The notes: generated by a model from the letters alone, not told the origin. DNA of 64,000 bases from Distichodus sexfasciatus (GCA_032718565.1 JAVGVS010000004.1:7427029-7491028), one strand, 5' to 3'. Counted from the first letter of the stretch, positions 26,243 to 38,534 are shown. A program made the numbers and translations.

Positions 26243-29200
26243 TTAGTCCAGACCGAACACCTCCTCGAATGTCCTACGAGGCTCCACCCATTTGTCCTCC
26301 ATCTTTCCTGAAGCAATCACATGACCTTCTCGTCTACCATCCTCCTCCATCATGGACCAGGGAGCACTGGTAATGGTCCTGTTCATTGCTGCATACAAAA
26401 CATGGGGTTCTTCAGAAGGTTCTAACTGTTACATTATCATAAGATACTTCATCCAAAGATGCAAGTAACTGGGAGCAAAAAACTAATACATACTTTAAGC
26501 ATAAATTCCATGAAAGTTTGTACTTGAGAAAGTTACTAGACAAAGCCTACGTAGTCTAAATTGTTGACAAATTAGTTCTTATGATGAACCCCCACATCTT
26601 CATAAACTGTTGCCTGTTGTTCCTAATTAGCATGGGTAAAATCTGCCTCTGAATCAAGTTAACAGAAAATTATTAAAATTAAATTAACAGAAACAGACTA
26701 ATTATAAAGACAGTGGAGCACTAGACTCCAAAAGAATAAAAAAAAAAAAAAAGGAATGCATAGGTCACATTTAACATGACGGATAGTCTTACTGACATGA
26801 ACGTGTAAAATTATTAATGTAATTATTAACAATGAAAAATGCTAACGTTAAATAGTAAATGTAGAACTGGAGAAAATCCAATATGCAAAATATGATTGGT
26901 CATCGCACCTGGCACATCTTTACAGGAACTCTCCCCTGCACCACCTCTGAGGTAGTAGCATCACTAGCATCTCTCTCTCTCCCCCCCATCTCGAGGCAAC
27001 AGGGCCTGAGCCGGATGGCTTCTGTGGGTTGTCAAATTGGCACCCCCCCTTCACCAGTGTTTCACCAAATTGTGTCCATGACACCTCCAGGGGGCTTGGC
27101 GGTAGAAACAGCGTCCCAGAACTACCCACACTTCCACCACTCGGCTCGTTAGCCCAGACTGGAATTGGGTAGATGTCATTAAGAATCTGAGCAAAACAGG
27201 GGGAAAGGAGGATGGCTAGACAGACTTCTCTAGAACCCCTGATGTATTGATAAATGAACGGACGGAAGGACAGATGAAGTTACTCTTGACTTCTTGTTAA
27301 AGAACATTGAAATGAACTCTAAACAAGTTTTCACAAACATTAAAATAAAAATTGTGAAAGCACTAATAGTTTGCAGATTCAGTTTTGACCAAAAAAAAAA
27401 AAACAAATGAAAGAAGGCAAGAGGAAAGTAATGTGTCTCCTCACCAGTAGGGGTGCCAGAGATGCATGTGGCGTTACAGCAGCTGCAGCGTTTGTTGGAG
27501 CTGTAAAGTTCTTCCCATCTGGAGTTAAAACATCCATAGTGATGAACAACCACAAGTTTGATCATCATCATCTCTGGAAATATATATATGTTTTTAATAC
27601 CTGCTTTTCATCTGGTTGTAAGTGCAGAATTTCGACGTTGCCGTAGTGTTCTTGCTCCTCACAGACATTTCACAGTGCATGTACAGATGCTGTGGGCAGA
27701 GTGTGACCAAGACATTAAAATTCAGCTGAAGTTTTAAACATAGAGATTCAAGTTTGTTTGTTTTTTAAATTAAACCTTTGTAACTTTCTCCCGGAAGACA
27801 AACGCGTCGATGGAAAACCTCACGATGTTCCTCTGGCTGCTCTTTATGAATTTCGACCTTCTGCTGTTTTTGCTGTCGATTAAACACCTGAACATAAAAG
27901 GTGCAAGATCAGATCATTTGGGCTCATAAAATACATTTACATTTAAATTAACAGTACTTGGCAGACTTCATTATCCAGAGCGACTTCCTTTTTCCTAATT
28001 TCAGGGACAACTTTGCTGGAGCAAGGGGGTTAAAGTCTTGCTCAAGGACCCAACAATGGTAGTGTTGGAGGTTAGATTCAAACCCACGACCTCTTGGCGC
28101 AGAGGCGAGTGTCCTAACCACTAGACCACCACTACATTGAAAGAAAAAAAAGAAATACTATTTTTCTTTCCTTAAAAAGAGGGGTATTTTCAAGAAGCAG
28201 CCATTTTTGATGTGGCACTGGCAGATGTGGCAAGTGAGTGACACTCACTGCATCACAGTGCGCTCTTGGCAGCTGCAGGATGGAATTCACCTTGGTTAAA
28301 AATCTGTGGCTGTATTTATCAAAAAGAATGACTCAAAACACTCCAAAACCTTGTAATTTGACATCATGGTTAGAAATTATAAATATTACTTTTGACATAA
28401 TGTTTCACTTATTGGCAGACAACTACTGTACTAATATATGGGCTTGGCTGTAGTTTAGCTACAGTACTTTATCTGCCATTTTAAAGTAGCTTCCCCAACA
28501 CTGGAGGTCCAGATCATGAGGACAGGAAGCGTTACCCATAGTTGTCGATGACGGTAAGACGTGGTGTGGAAAGATGAGAGCCGTTCGCGGTCACGTGACA
28601 GGAATGAACAAATAACCTTTCGCCCTCTCCAACAGCCGGCACCTCAGCCTGGAAGTACATGGGGTTACCGATGGTATAGCCCTCAGAGGAAGCAAGACTG
28701 TTCCACTGCTCTAAAACAATCCAGAAATATAGAAATACTTAATTGATTTGACTCCCAAACTCAACCGACCACTCCATTAAGTTTGCAATTTAGAGCTTTT
28801 GGAGGCGCATTGTCCTAAGTAGCCAATATGGTTAAATATGAATAAACTGCCTCTAAATACCCTTTTGCCTCATTCCCCAGCCATTCCCAAAAGGAAATTT
28901 GTTCTCAAAGAACACTACCAATGATGAAAACCACCATTATTCAAACGTTATTGCTTACTGAACTGGGTGTTTGTGCAAAACAGTTTATTAGATTTCTGAA
29001 AATTCTAGTTATATATCATACTGGTTAAAAATAAAGTAAATAAATATTAGTGAAAGTGAGTGATTATTTGTCATTGTGAACACACCACAGCACAGCACAC
29101 AGTGCACCACAACGAAATGTGACCTCTGCATTTGACCCATCCGTAAAGGATCAGTGGGCAGCTGACATGGGTAGCACATGGAAAGCAGTGCTTGGAGACG

Positions 29201-31686
29201 GTACTTTGCTCATGAGTACCTCACTGGTACCTTTACCAGTTTGGGATTCAAACAGGTGACCTTCTGATCACGAAGCGAACACCTAAACCGTTGTGCCACC
29301 AACTGTCCCCCCCGCCACCTTTTTTAACAAGTGAAAACTTATAAGAACAAACTTGTATTGTAGAACATGTCATGAATCTGACTTAGACCTTGCTTAAGAA
29401 GACAAAACTTTAAAAAATCGGTGAATGGGGTCCATTTAGTCTAAGTTACCATCACGTGGTGTTAACATGGCACTGCCCATCATTCTCATAGACTTGAACA
29501 ACCTCTGTGTTTCCACATGTGGCACAAAACCAATTTTGTAGGAGTAGTGGAACCTGCAGGCAGATTACAGGAGGGAGGTGGTGTTAGTGTGTTCACAGGA
29601 CACAGAGAGAAAGAAGACGGCGGTTACAGACACTGCGCACACACACGGGGGCATATATCGTACAGCTCTAGCAGGAATATAACAAGAGAGTAAAATAAAA
29701 GATATCCACTTCAGGTAGATTGTGGGCAAGATTATCTTGACTAAGATACATGGTCAATCCGATTTGACCAGTTTACATACAGATGCAATACAGTAAAGGA
29801 AATCTCATGTGTAAGCCTGGTTTAATTCAAGTTTTTTTTATTAATATATGTTACAAATAAATTTTAAATCAAACCATTGCCATATCTCAAATACAATTAC
29901 TTCATATCCACTATGTTCTACCTAACTGAAACTGTTTCCTTCAAAGTTGCGTGCTCATAATGATTTTGAGACATCAGTGTCAAACTGAATAATGAAATTC
30001 TGTTTAAAAAATTGCCTTTTCACCTAAAATGAATAGATGAAGCCAGAGTCATGTTACAAAATTGAACTTCAGAGCCAAAATGAACCACTCTACTTTAACC
30101 TTTGATACATTTGAAGGCATATATTTTTGTGCTGCTACTACTCAAGTGGAAGTTCAAAGGGAGGACTTCTGCTTTTACTAATGTTTCACCTATAGTATCT
30201 CAAGTACATAATTTGCCTACCTAATCCACTACTGGCAGTCAGCTTGATTCAAGTGAAATGTGTACATTTAAAGATTAAAGCACCTTGAGACTCACCTGTT
30301 AAAATGACACTGAACAGGTATGGAGAAACCTGACAGACTCCTTAGTGACCCAGGGGTTGCCTCTATCAGCTCCTCCAGTGGGATGTAGTGAAGTGTGTTA
30401 ATATAAGCCACCCGGTTGTGTATGATCTGTGTGTAAAAATCAGCACTAATCACTTCATTCATATAGTTTACTCTGTTTGGGGGAGTAGATAACTACACTA
30501 CTTTTACAGCACTCGCTGTTTCTTATCAGTAGTTATCAAAAGCTGTTGTAGCTTTTTCAGTACTACTTGTAAATGTTTATTTTTGCAAAACGTGATCTAA
30601 CAGGGCAAAACGCTACGTCGTTACAAAAGAAAAAAAATCTCTTTACAAAGACAAGTATCTTCACCTAGCAGCTGCTTTTTATGTTATAGCAGCATCTGAA
30701 GGAGCCCATCTTGGCCAAAATGGAAGCAAGCATTTGTTGCCAGAAATAGCGCGGATGTAGTTAACCAGTTTTCTCTGTAGTTTATATGGTCATTAGCTAC
30801 TTATATTAAAACAGTAGTTTGGCTGTAACTTTAAACCAGACGTAGCTTCCCCAACACTGTGTATTTATCATCATCATCATCATTAGTGAGAGTCATTGTG
30901 AACACAGCACAGCACACTGTATACCACAACGAAATGAGACCGCTGCATTTAACCATCCGTGAAGGAGTTAACAAGCGCCCGAAGAGCAGTAGTAACTTTA
31001 CCAGCCCTGCATTCGAACCTGCGACCTTCTGATCACGGAGCGAACACCCTACCGTTACGCCACCATTACTTTAGCTCCAAACACAAGCAAATTCATCGTA
31101 TGTGCAACATGCTTGGCAATTGAAAAAAGCGAGCCAATTCCACACCTCCACCTGTTCTTACCTGCCTCCTGGTGCCACACCTGTGCAGGTCGGTGTAGAA
31201 GAACAGGTGATGTTTGCTAGACCTGCTCGAGCTGCACGTGCCCAGCTTCACCTGGTATCGCGACGCCACCGAGCCCATAAACACGCGTGGAACCTTCACG
31301 CGCATCTCCCGCCTCCCGCAAGCCACGCGCACGCCGTGTTTGCGCACCCGGGAACCTGGACCGCTCTCAGGCTCGGGCTTGGGGAGGAGGATTCGCCTAA
31401 CGCGCTCCGGGAGCGGCTCGGTCCCCGTTACCCGCGCGGGAAAAAACGTTTTCTTGTCGAGCAGCGGCTCCACGGAGTGGCGGAACACCGGCAGCTGTAA
31501 ATATGACACAGGGGAACCGGTTACGTTGTCCACGTGCAGCTCAGGATCCCAGGTGGTGGGTAACAAAGATGGCGGCGGCAGTCTCTTGCCTTCCGTTTCG
31601 CACGCGGATGGAGAAATGAAGCCCATAAACATGCAAATGGAGGGTAAAATCAGACCCATAACCGAATTAAATGACGCTGGGAGCAT
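26243..31686 (-). CDS. ZP3-like egg-coat glycoprotein, gene A of a tandem pair
   Basis: Secreted zona pellucida domain protein of the egg envelope. Coding exons, in transcript order: 31686-31162, 30426-30296, 29553-29450, 28710-28536, 27887-27776, 27689-27601, 27518-27445, then the 3' end. Exon 1 holds a hydrophobic leader (MGLILPSICMFMG) and the ZP-N start (VACGRREMRVKV ... DLHRCGTRRQ). Exons 2-4 follow with PVQCHFNR, FHYSYKIGF and RLFVHSCHVT. ZP-C is seen as GCLIDSKNSR, LYMHCEM and KRCSCCNATC. Two 3' ends are possible: exon 27158-26920, open to its own stop (482 aa in total), or a final exon 26388-26243 whose phase fits exon 7 directly and which has AATAAA 30 bp beyond. The first Met (31686) or the tenth residue could be the start. 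No furin site or membrane anchor is evident. Confidence 0.85.
27940..28140 (-). repeat. tRNA-derived SINE-like repeat (family C)
   Basis: Has the common fish motif order: ACATTTACATTTA, TTATCCAGAGCGACTTCC, CTTGCTCAAGGACCCAACA, then TTCAAACCCACGACCTC (B-box-like on the complement) and CTAACCACTAGACCACCA. It lies in intron 4 of ZP3-like gene A. Confidence 0.75.
28440..28502. mobile_element. Right end of a CAGTGTTGGG-type hAT relic
   Basis: The segment ends in TAAAGTAGCTTCCCCAACACTG, matching the terminal repeat of the 860-bp element at 12.1 kb. The left end was not identified. Confidence 0.5.
29050..29312 (-). repeat. tRNA-derived SINE-like repeat (family D)
   Basis: A near-complete copy: GTGAGTGATTATTTGTCATT, the GAAATGTGACCTCTGCATTT segment, ACCTTCTGATCACGAAGCG, then ACCAACTGTCCCC. 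It lies in intron 3 of ZP3-like gene A, with the tRNA-like head on the minus strand. Confidence 0.75.
30470..30859. mobile_element. CAGTGTTGGG-type hAT relic
   Basis: AT-rich segment with recurring GTAGTTT/AGCTAC words that ends in GTAGCTTCCCCAACACTG. The left end (near GTTTGGGGGAGTAG) is eroded and no duplication is clear. It lies in intron 1 of ZP3-like gene A. Confidence 0.55.
30885..31075 (-). repeat. tRNA-derived SINE-like repeat (family D), shortened
   Basis: Carries GAGAGTCATTGTGAACACAG, a CATTTAACCATCCGTGAAGG segment and GCGACCTTCTGATCACGGAG, with a deletion in the middle. It lies in intron 1 of ZP3-like gene A. Confidence 0.65.
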
Positions 31687-33418
31687 TCACCGACTCGAAT
31701 CTCGTGCTTTCAGCTTTTTATTTGAGTGTCAGAGTGGCGTGAGTCTCCGGTAAATATGCTGCAGGTGCGCGGCTCCGGGACATTTACGGTATTTAAGCAG
31801 ACGCTGTTATCCAGAGTGCGTTCCATTTCTTATTGTCAGGGACGGTCTTAAGTTGCCTGTAGTAACTTGTGGTTACGGGTCTTATGGGGGACCCTAATAG
31901 TGGTAGAGCTGAAGGAAAGGTTAGAACCGTTTTACAATAAAACCCATCAAGATTTGAATCTCGAGACACTTAATTAGTCACACTCATGTTTATAAAGCCC
32001 AACATGTAATGGAACTTCACCTGGTTCACTCCTTAAATCAGTCATTACCAATAAAGAATCAAGTCCCAGATTCCTGGCGAATGAATTGAGACTCGACCCC
32101 ACACCCTCACGTTTTCAACGTGACGTCACTAATTCAACCGGCAGTTTAGCATGAGGGCTCAGACACGGTAAAGTTGTGAGCTCAGAAAGTAAAATTCATA
32201 TCAGATTCTTCTCCAAACACCCTCATTTAAAAGGTGCACCTATAAAATATATATTTGAAGTGCAAATATTCCAAATAATAGATGAAAGCTTATAGAGAAT
32301 ATTGAAATGAGTTCATGTTCACTCAATGTTTTTGAGGTTCAAATATAAATATATTGGGGACTTTAGAATGACTGTGGGCTCATCTAAAAATTCTCTGTAA
32401 GCTTTCAGTTGTTAAGGAATATAAGCACCTCAAATAGAATTGTGTCCAGGCTGAACTGGAAAACTTGTTTTGGAGAGAAAACCTGCCAGGAGTTTTACTT
32501 TCTCAAATGGTACACTTCAATGTGGTGAGATTAAAAGGTAAAACTCAGTCATAAATTTAACATGGATCAACTGCTGAAAAAAAAGTGTCATTATTAAAGT
32601 GCCAACTAGTAAGTAAATGTGATTCATCAGAAGCTCACAAGATTTCTTCTCCTTCTACCTATCAACACTATTACTTGCTTTACAAGGCTGTTTTTCATGT
32701 ATTTTGTTCACATTTCCAAACAACTGCAATAATAAGTTTTGATTCCTAAATCTTTGGAGGGAAACAGCAATACTGTTAGTACATTTATATGCTTGTGGTC
32801 AACACCACAAAGTTTGGGTCATTCCCTTAGGGCTTGGCCAAAAGGTGGGTGAAGTTGAGAGGTTAACCCCAGCCACTTCACACTTACGCTAAACTACAAA
32901 CTACTCAGGCCATCTCATAAGATTAAAAAAAACCTGGTGGTATGTTCTTTTATTACTTAGGAAAAATATCTAACAGCTATGGAAATTCCCAAACAAATGA
33001 GAATTCTTAACTTTAAATTCTTAAGCAGTTATAGCACTGAAATATGGAATGGTAATGATCTATTAAAATATTTTACTATTAAAAAATTGAGGCTCTCAAC
33101 TGACTTTGTGCATTAAGCTGCTTCCACATGTGCCAATTTGGAATCTATGTAAGTGGATAATGTGTTCGTAAATAAAAAACGGTTGATGTGTAGATGGGCT
33201 ACTAATCACACAGTCTATCACAAAGGTTAAACTTTAATACAAAGATAATTCTGTTGATTTTTCCAACCATCACAGCAAAGAAGTCAGAATTCCTGCAATG
33301 GAAAAAAGCATAATAAGATTGGATGTGTGAGAATATCAGCATAAATAATTGTTTCTAGAACATTTATAGCAGGAACACAAACAAATTGTCAGTATAAGAC
33401 CCTGAATTGCCTACTTGC
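31687..33418. other. Spacer between the two ZP3-like genes
   Basis: Head-to-tail spacer of 1.7 kb. Near gene A it holds that gene's likely promoter: an A/T-rich box about 25-40 bp before the ATG and CAGGTG at 31762-31767. A decayed family C SINE-like repeat lies at about 31775-31960. The rest is AT-rich and no gene is seen. Confidence 0.55.
31762..31767 (-). promoter_or_regulatory. E-box upstream of ZP3-like gene A
   Basis: CACCTG on the minus strand, about 76 bases before the first ATG. FIGLA/E12 bind CANNTG boxes upstream of vertebrate ZP genes. Gene B has the same hexamer about 113 bases before its ATG. Binding is inferred. Confidence 0.35.
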
Positions 33419-36400
33419 TCACTGGTCTGGTTCATCCTGAAAAGTTTTCTCCATGAACTTTGGTTCTTTGGGATCCAGGTCAGACATTATGTTCTCAGCT
33501 ATGGAGACATAACTTCCGTTGCCAGTCTTCTTGTTCCAGGTTCTGTCTAAGAATGTAAACACATTTTCTGGAATGTCTGTTGGATTTTCCATTTGTACAA
33601 GCTCAGGAGCTGAGCTAATCAACTCAGTCTTCTCCACTGCAGGAAGATTTGAATTCCACCCTGGTTCTTTCTCCTCCTCTGCAACTGGTGCATCCATTTC
33701 TAAGACAGTACGCTGTTCCACTGCATGTCCCTTTCCCATCATTTTAATATCAAGTCGCTCCTGAGCCCCATACTTGAGCTCCCCTCGCAGAACTTCTACC
33801 TCCTCTTCAGAATCTTGGACTGTGTTAAATTCTTCTTGGCCTTTGCCCAGCACGGTGTTGGGCCACGCATGAATCTTCAGAGGGTCGACTTCTTTCTGGC
33901 TAAATCTCAAGGGCTCAGAGGTCACCACTGCATGCGCCACATGAGAATGAGAGGCTGTTAAAACAGAACTTGGTCAAACATTTGTGTGCATCATTCACTC
34001 ATTCATTTTTCAAATAAAAATGAAAAACAACCTGGAAATGACTGTCACAGGCTGAAGACAAACAAAAAAAGTGTGAAAATCCCAGAAGAAGAAGCATGGG
34101 CATAACTGGTAGATTAGAGAAATGTGCAAAAATGGTCAGAGCACTGATACTTTTGTGAAAACGCAAGGCATAAATTTCACTGTGCTGCAGCGGCCAGGTG
34201 TAGGTTTTAGCAAAACAGAATGTTTTTAATTTTTTTCCACTTGAACACAAAATGGGAAATCTGAAAATAACTTTTTGGGTTGTGGTATAAATTTGAAAAC
34301 TGATCAGAAGATTAGTTAAAAACATTAATTGTAAGATTCAGATTATATTTCCAGATTTGAAGTTATAACATGATTTTTTTTTAACCAACTCACTCATGTC
34401 TGTGGCTGCACATTTGCTGTTACAGCATCTACAAACAGAGGCGTCACCATCCAGCTCTTCCCACCTGACATCAAATAAAACTCATTCAAGATCCACATTT
34501 CGGCAGTGTCAATTACTTTTTAAAAAAGTAAGCAAGAATCGGCCGTTATTCACCTGCTCACTGCTGTGCTGTAGGTGCAGGACTTGGCTGTAGCTTGGGC
34601 GGCGACTTTTCCAACTGATATTGTGCAGTGCAAATACAAATACTGTGGGACATGTTATGAGCTGCTTTCGAAAAGAATTAACAGAACATTTTTCAAATAA
34701 TATTGTATTTTTTAAAAAAGTCACCTTTGAGGTAACATTGGGAAATAAAAAGGTGTCAAGTGAGAAGCGAAGCATATTTGACTGTCTGGAGGTGAAGCGA
34801 GACAGACTTCCTGCCCTCTTGCTGTCCACCATGCACCTGAAATGCATTTATTTAACAATCATAAAATTGCCTATTGCTTGCTACCTTGTTTAAATACATT
34901 GATTTAACAGCTTTTAAGGTCTTTACTGCATTCCATTTCATCTATTTTCTAGGTTCTTCCGTGGATCTTGCTCAAGTGCAGAGATACACAGAACGAAGGT
35001 ATTCCAAACCATTGTTTTACCAATTTGTAAAAATATAGTCACATTGCATGCACTAAAAATCCTGTCAACATTTTAATATTATTTGTAACCAAGTTGTTTG
35101 GGCTATCTGCAACTCACAAAAGTAAAATGAAAGCTGTTCAGCCGTTGTACATTATTTTACAACAAATTTTGGGTTGATAAATTCACATTGGGTTGGTCAG
35201 AGACTGGCTACATTACCCAAAATTGCTGATGACGTCATGGCGCAGGGTGGAGTGTGGTGCCTTATCCACAGTCACGTGACAGGAATCAATAAAAACTCGC
35301 TCATACTTGGACATAAAAGTGGTGGCAGCTTCCAAATACATCCGCTCCCCAAGTGCAAAACTAGCATTGGCTGGGAGTTTGTCCCAATTTTCTGCAGTTC
35401 ATTGTAGAAAATGCAACATGTATTTAAATATGAAACAAAACCTTATTATTGTTGATTTAAACAAATCATCCAGGTACAGCATCACCGTTTTTCACTAAAA
35501 GGCTGAACATGCGTTTGGTCCCCAGGTTCATCCGGTGTGTCTCCTCAAGCACTTCTGGTAAATAGCCAATTTTGTAAGCATAATGAAATCTAAAGAGATG
35601 GGGATAAGGACCATCAATAGGCCTATAAATAATAGGAACCTGTTTATTGGCTGGTGTAAACACATTCTTGAGATATTACCTATTAAACAGACAGGAGACG
35701 GGTACGGCTAGTGGAACTGCTCTTATCACATCACCCTGAGCTTCTGGCTCATAGACAATGTGATTAGAATAGATGAGATGGCTGTTCAGCATCTGGAATT
35801 AAGCATATTCATTAACAATCAATAAAACAATTCTCCTGAAGCCTTGCTTAAAAACCATCAAAGATTTTTAGGATGGTCACTGGCAAGCTGGATGCCAGGT
35901 TCCCTTTCATAGTATGTTCACGATCACTGTACAGCAACCCATCCTGTTATATTTCATTACCTGTTACATTTCATATTGTCATCCTTTTATATAGAGAATA
36001 TATGTCAAATATTTGAATATATTTATATTTGCATACTGGCAAGAAACTTTGATTTTGAAATGTGCTTTAAAATCCTTAAACCGATATCCACCTCACCTTT
36101 AACGAACTCCCACACTGGTTCAGGTCGTAGTTGAAGTACACAAACTCCCCATCGGACCGAGACGCGGGACACGTGCCCAGGTAAAAGTGGGCCGCCGAGG
36201 CGCGAACACCAACCCGAGACGTATCAAGCCGAACATGAACACTCCGGTAGCCGCACCACAGCTCCACACCACGCCCGTTCCGCACCGGGGGCCCGGGCAC
36301 GGGGGCATGGAGCTGCGGGGGCCCCGCGGGGAGCAGCGCGCCGGTGAGGGAGCTCGGCACGGGCCTGTGTCCTGGAACTGGCCTGAGCAGCTGCATCTCG

Positions 36401-36618
36401 GGGAAGGGTACGGGGAAGCGGCCTGGTGCGTAGCGGAACACCGGCAACAGTAGCAGCGGAGGTGCGAGGCCCGGGGCCTGGGGAACAAACTCGACGGGAG
36501 CCACTCCGAAACCGGCGCTATGTCCGCCATCACGACCGGGTACCGTGAACGTAGCGTCGAGCTCAAATAAGGTAAAGAAAACACACACAAACATGCACAA
36601 GAAACTAACCGGAGCCAT
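33419..36618 (-). CDS. ZP3-like egg-coat glycoprotein, gene B of a tandem pair
   Basis: Eight coding exons: 36618-36097, 35792-35680, 35589-35486, 35391-35217, 34836-34725, 34642-34554, 34464-34394, 33954-33419. All splice sites agree and the frame closes at 573 residues. The start MAPVSFLCMFVCVFF is a signal peptide. Residues ~40-115 are proline-rich; ZP-N begins at about WCGYRSVHVRLD and includes CGSSLK. ZP-C landmarks are VFIDSCHVTV, GCMVDSK, YLYLHC and VCRCCNSKC. The last exon encodes an unusual, acidic C-terminal extension of about 178 residues (DSEEEVEVL, AEEEKEPGW) with no transmembrane segment and no obvious dibasic furin site. Exons 3, 4, 5 and 6 have exactly the same lengths as in gene A, so the genes are a tandem duplication. 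A member of the teleost zp3 expansion; subtype not assigned. Confidence 0.9.
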
Positions 36619-38334
36619 ACTAGAAACAAAACCAGTGTTGGAACACGATAACCAAAAATGCACCACTTTGTTAATTCCAGCAACCCGTTCATGTGGTTGT
36701 CGACTCACGACGTCACGCTTAATTAAACTACAGGTGGGTGCATGAATAAACATACACAAAACTAACGGGAGTTATGCTGCAGACAAGAGTCCAAACCAGT
36801 TTTGGGAAAAGGATGACAAAAGGCATCGCGCGCTAATTGAAGTAACTCGTTTTCACCTGGTCTTCTCCGTCACTTCCGGCCACCCCAACCCCCGACTCTC
36901 AAGGTTTATTCTTCTTAGTACCATTGAACACGTCTTTAGGATGAGGACTCGTTTATTGAATTGCAGTGGAACCTTATGAAAACGTATTTGGAAGGCAGGA
37001 ACTTTCCAAACTTGCTTCTGAAAGGATCGTTTAAAGTTAATTTAATCCATTACATGAAATCTAAACACCTCTAATGAAGTTTCCCAAATGTATACTGTAT
37101 ATTAAAAAAAAAAAACACCCATGTGGGAAAATACAAAACCTACATCAAAGGTCTTCATCATTGCTCCTCTTTAATGGTGGAACCAACTTTCTCTTAGTCA
37201 GAACTGCTGTCACATTTTCGAGGAGCACCTAGTGTACCACTCCTCACACGTATTTTTTTTTACTTTATTTAATAAAAGAAATGGGACACTTACTCACTAG
37301 CTTTCATGCATGAATTCTTGTTGTCTGTGCATTAAGCTCTTTTGCTCCGACAGGGTGTGTTAAGGTGTGTAACTCAGCTGGTGGTAACTTAGTTGAACAG
37401 CAGCTGTTAGGTGAAGTCTAGCTTTGCAGTCTTGAAGAACATGTAAACTACAAAGTACAGATATAGGATAGAACATGACTGGACAAGAGGCTCTGCTAAA
37501 TTCTGTAAATGTAAAGGATGGTTTTAAATTTGCTCTAGTTTTAGTCTAATATTCTACCCTACCACAGACCACCACTGCTACTATCACCACCACCAATGGG
37601 ACTTCACAATGGGGCTTAAATCTTGTTCAAGGGTTCAGTGGTGGTAGTGCTGAAGGTAGGATGGAACTCTAACCAACAAACTTTAAAAGTGTAACTTACC
37701 ACTAGACCAGCATTGTAGATTAATGTATTATGGTAAATAATTTGGTAATTTCTGAAGAATTATACTGCTCACACAACCCATGCAAATCATCACTCACTCT
37801 TTGATAAATCAAGACTGAAGGACAAGATAGAATTTGTTCAACAAACTGTCCCATTATCAAGACTGGATTAAATATAGTATCTCCAGTTTTAATCTAGTTC
37901 TTCATTGTTGCTTTACTATTAAGAGATTTGTCCTCCAACTTTAAGGTACCATGTCAAGTTACAAGCAATACCTCATTGTTTCTGTGGAGTTTGCAGTGCA
38001 TCCAGTTTAAAGGAATACAAAACATTCATAATGAATGTCACAATTGTGGCGAAAGGTCAACAACTTTACCATAGGAATTTTAAAACAGTGCAAACCAAGT
38101 GCTGCAAATACCAACTTATAACATGACATCCCATTATTAAAGGCAAGAGACTTGAGGCAAACTCAACCCGAAGCAGTCATGTGGTGATAACTTTAAACAC
38201 CAAGCTTAACTCAAGTCCAGTGTGATGTGCAGCTTTTTTTTTTATCATCTAAAGCAGAGTGAGGCATATTAAAAGAGGATTTACTCCCCCAAGAAAAGCC
38301 TAATCTTCACCTCTTATCAAGTAATCTTTACTTT
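36619..38334. other. Upstream region of ZP3-like gene B
   Basis: The proximal promoter includes CAGGTG at 36731-36736, 113 bases before the ATG, an AT-rich TTAATTAA next to it and TGACGTCG/CGACGTCA near 36701. Further out are a family C SINE-like relic (about 37490-37720) and otherwise featureless AT-rich DNA. No convincing gene is seen. Confidence 0.55.
37490..37720 (-). repeat. tRNA-derived SINE-like repeat (family C), degraded
   Basis: Contains CTGTAAATGTAAAGG, ACTTCACAATGGGGCTTAAA, CTTGTTCAAGGGTTCAGTGG and TAACTTACCACTAGACCAGC in family order. Borders are approximate. Confidence 0.55.
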
Positions 38335-38534
38335 TCAAGCATATTTAGAGCCCGGAGCAATAGAGGTCTCGTCCCCGCCTCTATTAGACCTGTAACGTGA
38401 TTCCAGATTTCTGCATCCACATCTCTGTTAGCATCCTCCCGAAGTACAGTGAGATACGTCTGGATGCCTGTTCCCAAAATTGAAAAAACAGCTTCCAACC
38501 AATGCAAAATCAGTGTGATCAACTTCTCCTAAAC
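38328..38534 (-). CDS. Orphan protein-coding exon, unknown product
   Basis: On the minus strand a candidate acceptor (AATGTTTAG, ending near 38535) is followed by about 66 codons, beginning EKLITLILHWLEAVF and ending LLLRALNMLEK, then a TAA at 38330-38328. An in-frame TAG lies at the acceptor, so the frame begins only after splicing. The composition looks like a helical, well-folded protein, including ILGTGIQTYLTVL and WNHVTGLIEAGTRP. A GTAAAG just before the stop could alternatively be a donor, making the exon internal. I do not recognise the family and could not find partner exons. It lies between ZP3-like gene B and the dyrk1b 3' UTR. It may be the end of a small gene or a decayed copy. 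Confidence 0.4.

Noticed and set aside
28801..28870. Minus-strand IGYL-like motif as a candidate exon 3 of ZP3-like gene A
   Set aside because: No usable splice sites. A much better exon (29553-29450, FHYSYKIGF) with the exact length and phases of gene B exon 3 was found.
31102..31753. Plus-strand frames over 31.1-31.7 kb and 36.2-36.7 kb
   Set aside because: They are antisense to the GC-rich first exons of the two ZP3-like genes, whose minus-strand reading has signal peptides, ZP motifs and correct splice sites.
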